Part shown: one piece after another, positions 52,549 to 61,364 of the stretch
How the letters are laid out: each line of letters opens with the position of its first letter
Position numbering within the stretch: the stretch's first letter is position 1
Notes under the pieces: generated by a model
Told to the model about the DNA's origin: nothing
The model's database searches: none
What the model saw: only the letters and a program-made list of their open reading frames with translations
Source of the DNA: Alloyangia pacifica
GTDB lineage: Bacteria > Pseudomonadota > Alphaproteobacteria > Rhodobacterales > Rhodobacteraceae
Reading direction: 5' to 3'
Length of the DNA stretch: 64,000 bases
Assembly (NCBI RefSeq): GCF_900116195.1
Contig: NZ_FOZW01000011.1
Location: forward strand, 62,001-126,000
Program-made: the position numbers and the translations under genes

Positions 52549-54024
52549 ATGCAAGACTATACGAATTTCATCGACGGCGCCCGGCTTGCGCCGACCACCG
52601 GGCAATACCTGGAAACCGAGAACCCCTATACAACCAAGACCTGGGCGCGGATCGCGCGCTCGGGCCCCGAGGATGTCGACCGCGCCGTCGCCGCAGCCAA
52701 GGCTGCCTTCACCACCGGCGCGTGGTCCCGCCTGACAGCACCGCAACGCGGCGCCCTGCTCCGGCGCTTTGCCGAGCTCATCGTCGAGAACGCCGAAGAG
52801 CTCGCCCGGATCGAGGTCACCGACAATGGCAAACCGCTTTCGGAAATGCTGCCGCAGGTCAAGAAGATCGCCGACTGGCTCATCTATTACGCCGGTCTCG
52901 CCGACAAGATCGCGGGCGCGACGCTGGCCACCGACAAGCCCGGTTTCATGGCGCATACGCTGAAAGAGCCGCTCGGCATCATCGCGATGATCACACCCTG
53001 GAACTCGCCGCTGATGCTGCTGACCTGGAAGCTCGCTCCGGCGCTGGCGGCGGGCAACGTGGCGGTGGTCAAACCGTCGGAATACACCTCGGTCTCGGCC
53101 TTGCGCTACGCCGAGCTGGCCAGCGAGGCCGGTTTCCCGCCGGGGGTGATCAACGTGGTCACCGGGCTCGGACAGGAAGTGGGCACCGCGCTGACCGCCC
53201 ACCCCGACGTCGCCAAGGTTGCCTTCACCGGCGGCGGAGCAGGTGGTCGGGCGGTCTACCGTGCCGCGTCGGACCGGCTGGTTCCGGTCACGCTGGAGCT
53301 CGGCGGCAAGTCCCCGAACATCGTATTCGAGGACGCCGACATCGACATGGCGATCAAGGGTATCGTCTCGGGCATCTTCGCCTCGGGCGGGCAGAGCTGC
53401 GTGGCGGGCTCCCGCGCGCTGATCCAACGCCCGCTGCTGGACAAGATGCTGCCGCGCATGGCCCAGCTCGCCGGCAAGATCCGCCTTGGCGATCCGATGT
53501 CCCCTGAGACCGATATCGGTCCGGTCGCGACCCGTCCGCAGTTCGAGCGCATCCAGCAATGCATCGCCTGGGCCAAGGAGGATGGCGCGACGTTGCTCTG
53601 TGGCGGCGCCCCCGTGCCCGATCCTGCCGGCGGTCCTGCGCTTTTTGTCGCCCCGACCATATTTACCGACGTGCGCAGCAACATGCGCATCGCCCAGGAA
53701 GAGGTTTTCGGCCCAGTGCTCTCGGTCATCCCCTTCGATACCGAGGAGGAGGCGCTGGAGATCGCCAATGACACGCCCTTCGGGCTTGGCGCAGGAATCT
53801 GGACCCGCGATCTCCGCCGCGCCATGGTGCTCTCGCGCGGGATCAAGGCGGGCACGGTCTGGGTCAACGCCTACAAGGGTGTCTCGCAGACCGCCCCCTT
53901 TGGCGGTTTCAAGGAGTCGGGCATCGGGCGCGAAGGCGGCGCCGCGATGATCGACGCCTATCTGCAGACCAAGACCGTCTGGCTCAACCTCACCGACTCC
54001 GTGCCCTACGCCTTTCCGCAATGA
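52549..54024 (+). CDS. NAD(P)-dependent aldehyde dehydrogenase
   Basis: 491 residues. ALDH superfamily: MITPWNSPLMLLTWKLAPALA, GFPPGVINVVTGLG, AFTGGGAGGRAVY, general base Glu in LELGGKSPNIV, catalytic Cys in GGQSCVAGSRAL, and EEVFGPVLSVI. It oxidises an aldehyde intermediate to its acid; betaine-aldehyde/semialdehyde type, substrate not resolved. Its stop overlaps the 2-hydroxyacid dehydrogenase start by 4 bases. Confidence 0.92.
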   Translation: MQDYTNFIDGARLAPTTGQYLETENPYTTKTWARIARSGPEDVDRAVAAAKAAFTTGAWSRLTAPQRGALLRRFAELIVENAEELARIEVTDNGKPLSEMLPQVKKIADWLIYYAGLADKIAGATLATDKPGFMAHTLKEPLGIIAMITPWNSPLMLLTWKLAPALAAGNVAVVKPSEYTSVSALRYAELASEAGFPPGVINVVTGLGQEVGTALTAHPDVAKVAFTGGGAGGRAVYRAASDRLVPVTLELGGKSPNIVFEDADIDMAIKGIVSGIFASGGQSCVAGSRALIQRPLLDKMLPRMAQLAGKIRLGDPMSPETDIGPVATRPQFERIQQCIAWAKEDGATLLCGGAPVPDPAGGPALFVAPTIFTDVRSNMRIAQEEVFGPVLSVIPFDTEEEALEIANDTPFGLGAGIWTRDLRRAMVLSRGIKAGTVWVNAYKGVSQTAPFGGFKESGIGREGGAAMIDAYLQTKTVWLNLTDSVPYAFPQ

Positions 54025-54971
54025 CCCTGCGCATCGTCAACCACCTGGGGCCAGAGGTGGGCGCGCAGCTCGCCGCGCACCCCGCCGCGCCCGAGGTGAT
54101 CACCCCCGGCGCGGATCACCCTGCCTGGCAACTGCCCGAGGGCACCGAAGCGCTGGTCACCGCGCCGCGGTTCTGGAAAGGTGCCCCCACAACTCTCGAT
54201 CTTCCGGGTAGCCTGCGCTGGGTCCAGAGCCTCTCGGCAGGGATCGAGGCCTATCCGCCGGAGCTGCTCAGCGGCCGGGTCGTCACCTGCGGTCGCGGCC
54301 TTACCACCCAAGCGATCGCCGAATACGTGCTCGCGGCGATCCTGCAGCACCGCAAGCCCCTCGCCTCCCGCGCCGTGCGGGATGGGAACTGGAGCAAAGC
54401 CGACGGCGCCTTCGGCCTCCCGGCGCTGGCGGGTCAGACGGTGGGGCTTGTCGGCTTCGGCGCGATCAGCCAGGCGGTTGCGCTGCGCGCCCGTGCCTTC
54501 GGCGTCAAGATTGTCGCCACCCGCCGCGGCCCCTGGACCTCGATCCCCGAGGGCATCGACACCCGCCAAGATCCGGCCGCGGTCGCCGCCGTGGCAGACC
54601 ATCTGGTGATCGCCGCGCCCGCAACGCCGGAGACCCGGGGCATGATCGGCAAAGAGGTCTTTGCCGCCGCCAAGCCGGGCCTGCACCTGATCAATGTCGC
54701 GCGCGGCGCGATTGTCGATCAGGACGCCCTGCTCCAAGCGCTTGCGTCGGGCCAGGTCGGTGCCGCGACGCTCGACGTCACCGACCCCGAGCCCCTGCCC
54801 GACGGTCACCCGCTCTACGCCGATCCGCGTGTGACCATCACCCCGCATATCTCGTGGGTCGGCGGCAACGACCATGAGCTGTTTTCCGAGCAGCTCATGA
54901 CCAATCTCGATCGCTGGCTGTCAGGCGGTCAGGACATGCTCAACCGCGTCGATCCCGAACGCGGCTACTGA
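54021..54971 (+). CDS. D-isomer-specific 2-hydroxyacid dehydrogenase
   Basis: 316 residues. NAD-binding Rossmann motif GLVGFGAISQAVALRARAFG, the substrate Arg region LINVARGAIVDQDALL, acidic Glu in TDPEPLPDGHPL and catalytic His in ITPHISWVGG. GhrA/GhrB-like: reduces glyoxylate, hydroxypyruvate or a larger 2-keto acid, or the reverse. ATGA overlap with the aldehyde dehydrogenase and 12 bases before the molybdoenzyme gene. Confidence 0.9.
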   Translation: MTLRIVNHLGPEVGAQLAAHPAAPEVITPGADHPAWQLPEGTEALVTAPRFWKGAPTTLDLPGSLRWVQSLSAGIEAYPPELLSGRVVTCGRGLTTQAIAEYVLAAILQHRKPLASRAVRDGNWSKADGAFGLPALAGQTVGLVGFGAISQAVALRARAFGVKIVATRRGPWTSIPEGIDTRQDPAAVAAVADHLVIAAPATPETRGMIGKEVFAAAKPGLHLINVARGAIVDQDALLQALASGQVGAATLDVTDPEPLPDGHPLYADPRVTITPHISWVGGNDHELFSEQLMTNLDRWLSGGQDMLNRVDPERGY

Positions 54972-54983
54972 CCGGAGGCTCCG

Positions 54984-57290
54984 ATGCGCTACACCATGTC
55001 TCACTGGGGCACCTATGAAATCCACGACGGGGCCCGTGGACCCCGCCTCAAGCCCCTGACCGGCGACCCTGATCCGAGCCCGATCGGATTGCACCAGCTC
55101 TCGCCCGAGGTCTCCGCCACCCGCGTCCGCCGCCCTGCCGTGCGCAAGAGCTGGCTGGAAAAGGGCGCGGGCGCACATCCCGAGTTGCGTGGCCGGGAAC
55201 CCTTTGTCGAGGTCGACTGGGAGACCGCCTTCCGCCTCGTCGGCGACGAGTTGGACAGGGTCCGCCGGGACTATGGCAACGAAGCCATCTTCGGTGGCTC
55301 TTACGGCTGGGCCTCGGCCGGACGCTTCCATCACGCTCAGAGCCAGGTCCACCGCTTCCTCAATGTGATCGGCGGCTATGTCGCACATCGCGACAGCTAC
55401 TCTCTCGCGGCGGCGCGGGTGTTGCTCCCGCATATCGTGGCCCCGATGAACTGGCTGATGGCCAATCACAACAGCTGGGACGACCTGGCGCAGCATTGCG
55501 ACCTCTTTCTGACCTTCGGCGGCGTACCGGCAAAGAATGCGCAGATTTCGCAGGCCGGGGTCGGGCGGCACCGGGTGCGCGAGGGGCTGCGCCAGATGGC
55601 GGCGGCCGGGGTCGACTTCGTGAACGTCTCGCCAATCTCGACCAACCTTGAGACCGGCGCCCCGGTCGACTGGATCCCGGTCCGGCCTGGTGGTGACACC
55701 GCCCTAATGCTCGCACTGGCGCACGAGCTGCATCGCCAGCGGGCGCATGACCCGAAATTCCTTTCCCGCTACTGCACGGGCTGGGAGAAATTCGAGGCCT
55801 ATCTGACCGGCGCAACCGATGGCACCCCCAAGGACGCCACCTGGGCCGCGCCGCTCTGCGACGTGCCCGCGGAGCGGATCCTCGCCCTCGCGTCGCGGAT
55901 GATCGGCAAGCGCGTGATGATCAACATCGCCTGGGCCCTGCAGCGTGCACAGCACGGCGAGCAGCCGTTCTGGATGGTCGTGACCCTCGCCGCCATGCTT
56001 GGCCAGATTGGCCTGCCCGGCGGCGGCTTCGGCGTCGGCTACGGCGCCGAGAACATGCTGGGCAGCCCCCATGCGGCCCTCAAGGGGCCGAGCTTCCCGC
56101 AGGGCCGCAACCCGGTGAAGGCCTTCATTCCGGTCGCGCGCATCTCGGACATGCTGCTCAACCCCGGCGCAGCGTTCCGCTACAACGGCGGCAACTACAA
56201 CTATCCCGACATCCGCCTAATCTACTGGGCCGGCGGCAACCCCTTCCACCACCACCAGGACCTCGCCCGGCTGGAGCAGGCCTGGCAAAAGCCCGAGACG
56301 ATCATCGTGCACGAGCAGGCCTGGACAGCCACCGCGCGCCGAGCCGACATCGTGCTGCCCGCCTCGATGAGCCATGAAAAGGACGACATCGGCTATGCCA
56401 CGCTCGAGGGCCTTCTGCTCGCAACCCGCGCCGCCTGCCCGCCGGAAGCCGAGGCAAAGAGTGATTACGACATCTTCGCTGGGATTTCGGAGCACATGGG
56501 GCTGGGCGAAGCCTTTACCGAAGGACGCAGTGCCGAGGATTGGTTGCGTCACCTCTATGCCGAACTGCGCCCTCGCTGGGCAGCGGAGGGCGTCGACCTG
56601 CCCGGATATGACGCATTCGTCGCCCTCGGGATGATCGACCTTGCCGACCGCGATCCGCAGACGCGGATCATGCTGTCGGATTTCCGCGCCGATCCAGAGA
56701 CCCATGCGCTCTCGACCCCCTCGGGCCGCATCGAGATATTCTCCGAAACCATCCATGCGATGGACCTTCCTGACTGCCACGGCCACGCGACCTGGCTGGC
56801 CCCCAAGGAATGGCTTGGCAGCGCGGGCCCAGAGACGCCCCTCCACTTGATATCCGATCAGCCCGAACGGCGGCTCCACAGCCAGCTGGATGCCTCGCCG
56901 CACAGCCGGGGCGGCAAGATCAAGGATCGCGAGGCGGCCGCGATGCATCCCGAAGAAGCGGCGCGGCGCGGACTCTCGCATGGGCAGATCGTCGAGATCC
57001 ACAACAGCCGCGGTCGGTGTCTCGCCGGGCTGTGCATCGATCCGACGGTGGCCCCGCGTTGTGTGCGCCTATCGACCGGCGCCTGGTTCGATCCCGATCC
57101 GGAGACCGGCGTGGAACGCCATGGCAATCCGAACGTGCTCACGGCCGATGTGCCCGCCTCGGAGCTGAGCCAGGGCTGCACGGCGCACAGCTGTCTCGTC
57201 GAGGTCCGCGCAGCGACCTATCAACCCGAGGTCCGTGCCTTCCACTTGCCGGAGTTCACGAAAATTGTTGAAAACATATCCGCGGAATAA
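54984..57290 (+). CDS. Molybdopterin oxidoreductase, BisC/DMSO-reductase type
   Basis: 768 residues, size of cytoplasmic biotin-sulfoxide-reductase-type enzymes. No Tat signal and no N-terminal Fe-S Cys motif. The Mo region GGSYGWASAGRFHHAQ (near 105) carries the serine and tryptophan pattern of the DMSO reductase family; WAGGNPFHHHQD and the C-terminal molybdopterin-binding domain (HLISDQPERRLHSQLD) follow. It would reduce a sulfoxide or N-oxide, or catalyse a related oxo-transfer. Last gene of the system-2 operon, suggesting an S- or N-oxidised or hydroxylated substrate (inference). Confidence 0.9.
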   Translation: MRYTMSHWGTYEIHDGARGPRLKPLTGDPDPSPIGLHQLSPEVSATRVRRPAVRKSWLEKGAGAHPELRGREPFVEVDWETAFRLVGDELDRVRRDYGNEAIFGGSYGWASAGRFHHAQSQVHRFLNVIGGYVAHRDSYSLAAARVLLPHIVAPMNWLMANHNSWDDLAQHCDLFLTFGGVPAKNAQISQAGVGRHRVREGLRQMAAAGVDFVNVSPISTNLETGAPVDWIPVRPGGDTALMLALAHELHRQRAHDPKFLSRYCTGWEKFEAYLTGATDGTPKDATWAAPLCDVPAERILALASRMIGKRVMINIAWALQRAQHGEQPFWMVVTLAAMLGQIGLPGGGFGVGYGAENMLGSPHAALKGPSFPQGRNPVKAFIPVARISDMLLNPGAAFRYNGGNYNYPDIRLIYWAGGNPFHHHQDLARLEQAWQKPETIIVHEQAWTATARRADIVLPASMSHEKDDIGYATLEGLLLATRAACPPEAEAKSDYDIFAGISEHMGLGEAFTEGRSAEDWLRHLYAELRPRWAAEGVDLPGYDAFVALGMIDLADRDPQTRIMLSDFRADPETHALSTPSGRIEIFSETIHAMDLPDCHGHATWLAPKEWLGSAGPETPLHLISDQPERRLHSQLDASPHSRGGKIKDREAAAMHPEEAARRGLSHGQIVEIHNSRGRCLAGLCIDPTVAPRCVRLSTGAWFDPDPETGVERHGNPNVLTADVPASELSQGCTAHSCLVEVRAATYQPEVRAFHLPEFTKIVENISAE

Positions 57291-58330
57291 CTCGCGTTTG
57301 GCATACGTGCCATACCCAGCGCTGTGGGGCCCACCTGCCTGGGAGCCAACGCGGTCTGCTGGTCAACGAAGGTTTTCGATGGGGGCCGAGTACACATCTT
57401 CTCCCTGTACGTTTGCTCCCAGCACGATGCCCGCAATGTCGCGATGCGCCCGAGCTAGGGTCAGGAGCCATGGCCTTGTTGCACATATCGGTGAAAGGGA
57501 TTCAGTTCCGGAACCCTTAGGGTTAGATCGCTCGGATGCCCAAGTTCGATGCCGCCCCGATACGGTACGACGAACCGGTCTGGCTGCAACGCTTCGCTGC
57601 GGCGACGTGGGTCGCTGCCGGTCTGGCTCGATCCGGAGATGATCTGCTACGCGGAGAGACGCGGTAAGCTTGGGCACCCGGAGATCTTCTCCGGCAGTGC
57701 AATCAGACCTTTCTCACCTTGAAAGTTCGCTTCGGCCTTCCGCTCCGCCAAATCGTCGACCTGATCGCAAGCCTGCTCGAGATGGCCGGGCTCGACTGGC
57801 CTGTGCCGGATTATTCGAAGCTGAGGCGGCGCCAGGCGGTAGCAATGTGCAGATCCTCACCGCCGCTCCGGCCAGCCGCTGAACTTGCTGGTCCCCTCTT
57901 GGGACACTTGGTGACGTCCCAAGCCGCGGTGTAGCTCTCGACGACCAATTTCTCTAAGCATCGAAAATCATTACATTTAATCTAGTCCCAGCATATGTAT
58001 CAAGATCGGTGAAGGGCCATTCCCGCCGACACATTAAGCTATCACGGCAGCCCACGAAGCTGTGATCTAGAGGAGGAAAACCGCTTGTTGCGGGGTCGAA
58101 CACGGAGGAGTTGCGGGGCTGTTTAGAGAGGCGCGAGTGGTCGTCCAAGCTAGGGCAAACATTGAATTCCTTCGTACGTCCAAGCGCCTCTCGCGATCGA
58201 CGAACGGCAAAAGCATCGCTTTTAGGAATGTTTTGATAAAAATTATATTCTCTTTTTTTAAAGAAAAACGCGCCTTAGTTTTTCCTTCACACTCGATCGC
58301 AAAGACAAACACAAACTTCAGGGAAAAATC
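57291..58330. other. Long gap holding a decayed IS5-type element and the TRAP promoter region
   Basis: About 1 kb with no intact gene. 57472-57910 is the IS5 remnant listed separately. 57291-57470 matches nothing I recognise. 57930-58330 is AT-rich compared with its surroundings (for example 58225-58275) and should hold the promoter of the TRAP operon, but I see no convincing -35/-10 pair. Confidence 0.6.
57472..57910 (+). pseudogene. IS5-family transposase remnant
   Basis: A GGCCTTGTTGCACATATCG stretch (57472-57490) resembles IS5/IS903-type terminal inverted repeats. Downstream, three frames must be joined to read one transposase N-terminus: NASLRRRGSLPVWLDPEM (from about 57586), then KVRFGLPLRQIVDLIASLLE and MAGLDWPVPDYSKLRRRQ (57719-57838), then HRRSGQPLNLLV (about 57857-57895). 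The DDE catalytic core and the right end are missing. The element is frameshifted and truncated, hence inactive. Confidence 0.75.
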
Positions 58331-59293
58331 ATGCTCTACCGCAGCCTCATGCTCGCGACTCTGGCAGCCGCCCCCGCGGCAGCCGAAAACTGGGACCTTC
58401 CGCTTGCATGGCCGGCCGAGAACTACATCTCGGTAGCCGCCGGAACCTTCGCCGACGACGTGAAGGATGCCACCGAAGGGCGGGTCGAGATCACGCTGCA
58501 CCCCGGTGGTGCCCTCGGCTTCAAGGGCCCGGAGATGCTGGGCGCGGTCCGTGACGGTCTCGTGCCGATCGGTGACATGCTGCTCAACCAGCAGGTCGGC
58601 GACGAGCCGCTGCTCGGCCTGACATCGCTTCCTTACTTCATCTCCTCCTTCGAGGAACTCGCGGAATTCGAGGACTTCTTCCACGAAAAGCTCGAAGCTA
58701 TCATGGAAGCCAACAACCAGAAGCTGCTCTACACGATGCCCTGGCCGCAGCAGCAGATCTGGACCAAGACCGAGGTCACCGATCTGGCCTCGCTCGAAGG
58801 GATCAAGATCCGCTCGTATGACCGTTCCTCGACCGATGTCTTCGCCTCTGCCGGGATGACCCCGGTGCAGCTGCCCTGGGGCGAGGTGATCCCCTCGCTG
58901 GCGGCCGGCGCCATCGACTCGGTGGCGACCTCCTCGCCCTCCGCGGTCGACGGCTCCTTCTGGGAATTCCTTGAGTACGGCTACCCGACCCGGCAGACCT
59001 GGAACCTGAACGCGGTGACGGTCAACCTCGACAGCTGGAACGCGCTGGACGAAGCCGATCAGACTGCGATCACCGAGATCGCCGACAAGCTCCAGCCCGA
59101 ATTCTGGCAGGCCGCCCAGGACGAGGATGCCCGCAACATGGACATCCTGGCCGAGAACGGCATGACCCTCGCGCCGATCTCGGACGAACTGCGTGCCGAG
59201 CTGGCTGATCTGGCAGCACCGCTGCGCGCGGCGGTGCTCGAAGAACTGGGTGACGAGGCCACGGCCGTTGTCGACGGCTTCAAGGCCCGCTGA
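58331..59293 (+). CDS. dctP: TRAP transporter solute-binding protein (DctP type)
   Basis: 320 residues. Signal peptide LMLATLAAAPAAAENW. DctP family pattern: GRVEITLHPGGALG, MLGAVRDGLVPIGDM, LTSLPYFISSFEELAEF, the substrate Arg in GIKIRSYD, MTPVQLPWGEVIPSLAAGAI. It binds an organic acid (carboxylate) in the periplasm. AGGGA 11-15 bases upstream supports the start. A hairpin follows in the gap before the small membrane subunit. Confidence 0.9.
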   Translation: MLYRSLMLATLAAAPAAAENWDLPLAWPAENYISVAAGTFADDVKDATEGRVEITLHPGGALGFKGPEMLGAVRDGLVPIGDMLLNQQVGDEPLLGLTSLPYFISSFEELAEFEDFFHEKLEAIMEANNQKLLYTMPWPQQQIWTKTEVTDLASLEGIKIRSYDRSSTDVFASAGMTPVQLPWGEVIPSLAAGAIDSVATSSPSAVDGSFWEFLEYGYPTRQTWNLNAVTVNLDSWNALDEADQTAITEIADKLQPEFWQAAQDEDARNMDILAENGMTLAPISDELRAELADLAAPLRAAVLEELGDEATAVVDGFKAR

Positions 59294-59312
59294 CCCCTTC
59301 TGACACGACCCT

Positions 59313-59337
59313 GTCGCGGGCCCTCCCGGCCCGCGAC
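59313..59337 (+). promoter_or_regulatory. Intercistronic hairpin after dctP
   Basis: GTCGCGGGCC (59313-59322), CTCCC loop, GGCCCGCGAC (59328-59337): a perfect 10-bp stem between dctP and dctQ, without a U-run. Confidence 0.65.
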
Positions 59338-59364
59338 GATCCGACAACCGAGAGAACCCCCACC

Positions 59365-59877
59365 ATGATCAAGACCGTCGACCGCCTGTCCTACGCTCTT
59401 TCACTGCTGTCGGGTCTGGCGATATGCTGCATCGTCGTCTTGATCGTTGCAGAGATTTTTCTGCGCAAGTTCGCCGGGATCAGCCTGCATTTCGTGTGGG
59501 AATACTCCGTATTCATCCATATCTCGGCAGTTTTCCTCGGCGCCGGGTGGACGTTGCGTACTGGCGGCCACATCCGGGTGACGCTGCTGCGCGGCCTCAT
59601 CCCGCGGGCCTTCGAATGGATCAGTGGCCTCATCGGCCTCGCCATCGCCCTTTTCCTCACCAGCGCCATGACGCAGCTTGCGCTCGGCTACCTCTGGTCA
59701 GGTCGGACCACCGGCACCACCACCGACACGCCGCTCATCATCCCGGCCGCCTTCGTGGTCTTCGGCTGCGGGGTGCTGACACTGCAGATCGCGCTGCGGC
59801 TGCTCGCCCTGCTTCTCGGCAAGGAGCTCGAGCTCGACACGACCGGCGAGGACGACCCCGCCCCGATCATGGATTGA
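59365..59877 (+). CDS. dctQ: TRAP transporter small permease (DctQ type)
   Basis: 170 residues with four hydrophobic helices: SYALSLLSGLAICCIVVLIV, WEYSVFIHISAVFLGAGWTL, the FEWISGLIGLAIALFLTSAM helix, and a last helix near AAFVVFGCGVLTLQIALRLL. The segment EIFLRKFAGI and the RTGGHIRVTLL loop are typical of DctQ. Six bases before dctM. Confidence 0.9.
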   Translation: MIKTVDRLSYALSLLSGLAICCIVVLIVAEIFLRKFAGISLHFVWEYSVFIHISAVFLGAGWTLRTGGHIRVTLLRGLIPRAFEWISGLIGLAIALFLTSAMTQLALGYLWSGRTTGTTTDTPLIIPAAFVVFGCGVLTLQIALRLLALLLGKELELDTTGEDDPAPIMD

Positions 59878-59883
59878 CCCGAA

Positions 59884-61191
59884 ATGACCGCATCTGTTCT
59901 TGTCCCCTTCGTCATTCTTCTCGCCATCCTGGGCTCGGGAGTCTGGGTCGGGCTCGGTCTGTCCGGCATCGGCATTCTCAGCCTCGAAATCTTCCGCAAC
60001 ATGCCGGTCGAAAAGCTGCTGGCGCAATCCGTCTGGAACGGCCTCTCCTCGCCCGAGCTGCTCGCCCTGCCGCTGTTCATCCTGATGGCGGAACTGCTGT
60101 TCCGCACGAAGTTCATCAACGGCGTGTTCAGCGCACTGGAGCCCTGGCTGCGTGATCTTCCGGGAGGGCTGCTGCACACAAACATCTTCGGCTGCGCGCT
60201 CTTTGCGCTGATCTCGGGCTCCTCGGCCGCGACCACCACTTCCATTGGGCGCATCACCATCCCCGAGCTGCAAAAGCGCGGCTATGATGAGCGCCTTGTC
60301 ATCGGCACTCTCGCTGGGGCCGGGACGCTGGGCTTCCTGATCCCGCCGTCGATCATCATGATCGTCTACGGCGTGCTGTCCCAGACCTCTGTGCTGAAGC
60401 TCTTTGCCGCGGGCATCCTGCCCGGCCTCCTGCTCGCGCTCAGCTTCGTCGGCTACGTCATGTTGCGCGCGAAACTGACCCCCGGCATCGTTGGCCGGAC
60501 CGACAGCATCGACCGCAAAGCCCTGTGGAAGCTGCGCTTCGGCGGCCTACCCCGGCTCCTGCCGTTCCTCGTGCTGATCCTGGCTGTACTTGGGTCGATG
60601 TATGGCGGCCTGGCGAGTCCGACCGAAGCCGCCGCCTTCGCGGTCTTCGCCACCGTCGTGATCATGGCCTTCGAAGGCTCGCTGTCGCTGCGGGCACTGC
60701 GCGACGCTGCGATAGGTACCTCCCGCACCGTCTCGATGCTCGGACTCATTATCGCCTCGGCCTCCTTCCTTTCGATGGCCATGGGCTTCCTAGGGATGCC
60801 GCGTGCGGTGTCCGACTTCGTCAACGGGCTCAACCTGTCGCCGCTGATGCTGATCGTCCTGCTGATCGTCATCTACATCGTCCTTGGCAGCTTCCTTGAG
60901 GGCATGTCGATCATCGTGATGACCATTCCGATCGTCCTGCCGCTGGTCACCGCCGCCGGCTACGACAGCCTGTGGTTCGGGATCTTCTTGATCCTGATGG
61001 TGGAGCTCGCGCAGATCTCGCCGCCCGTGGGGATGAACCTCTTCGTGCTGCAGGGGCTGACCCGCAAGCCGCTCGGAGAGATCGTCCGCGCTGCCCTGCC
61101 TTTCTTCACCATCATGCTCGTTTTCGTGCTGGTGCTCGCAATCTTCCCCGGCATCGTCTCGGTCGTTCCCGACCTGGTGACCGGCGGCTGA
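59884..61191 (+). CDS. dctM: TRAP transporter large permease (DctM type)
   Basis: 435 residues, about 12 helices. DctM hallmarks: LALPLFILMAELLFRT, ALISGSSAATTTSIGRITIPE, GTLAGAGTLGFLIPPSIIMI and the C-terminal QISPPVGMNLFVLQGL. Sodium-dependent symport across the inner membrane with DctP and DctQ. Followed by a UUCG hairpin and the aminotransferase gene. Confidence 0.93.
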   Translation: MTASVLVPFVILLAILGSGVWVGLGLSGIGILSLEIFRNMPVEKLLAQSVWNGLSSPELLALPLFILMAELLFRTKFINGVFSALEPWLRDLPGGLLHTNIFGCALFALISGSSAATTTSIGRITIPELQKRGYDERLVIGTLAGAGTLGFLIPPSIIMIVYGVLSQTSVLKLFAAGILPGLLLALSFVGYVMLRAKLTPGIVGRTDSIDRKALWKLRFGGLPRLLPFLVLILAVLGSMYGGLASPTEAAAFAVFATVVIMAFEGSLSLRALRDAAIGTSRTVSMLGLIIASASFLSMAMGFLGMPRAVSDFVNGLNLSPLMLIVLLIVIYIVLGSFLEGMSIIVMTIPIVLPLVTAAGYDSLWFGIFLILMVELAQISPPVGMNLFVLQGLTRKPLGEIVRAALPFFTIMLVFVLVLAIFPGIVSVVPDLVTGG

Positions 61192-61217
61192 TCCACTCTC
61201 GCGTCGTCCCGCCTCCC

Positions 61218-61237
61218 CCCGTGCCTTCGGGCACGGG
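61218..61237 (+). promoter_or_regulatory. UUCG-tetraloop hairpin between dctM and aminotransferase gene
   Basis: CCCGTGCC, TTCG, GGCACGGG: a perfect 8-bp stem with the very stable UUCG loop, 27 bases after dctM. No U-run, so an mRNA-processing or partial attenuation element is likelier than a full terminator. Confidence 0.55.
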
Positions 61238-61364
61238 ACTGGCCAGCCTTGCCCTAAGGCACGGGGCGAACGCTGCCGGACCCTTGCACCCGGCGGCCCC
61301 TGAACGTCGCTCCTCCGACTGCCTCGGAGAGCCCCCGACCGACTGAAACCAAAGAGGTTCTTCA

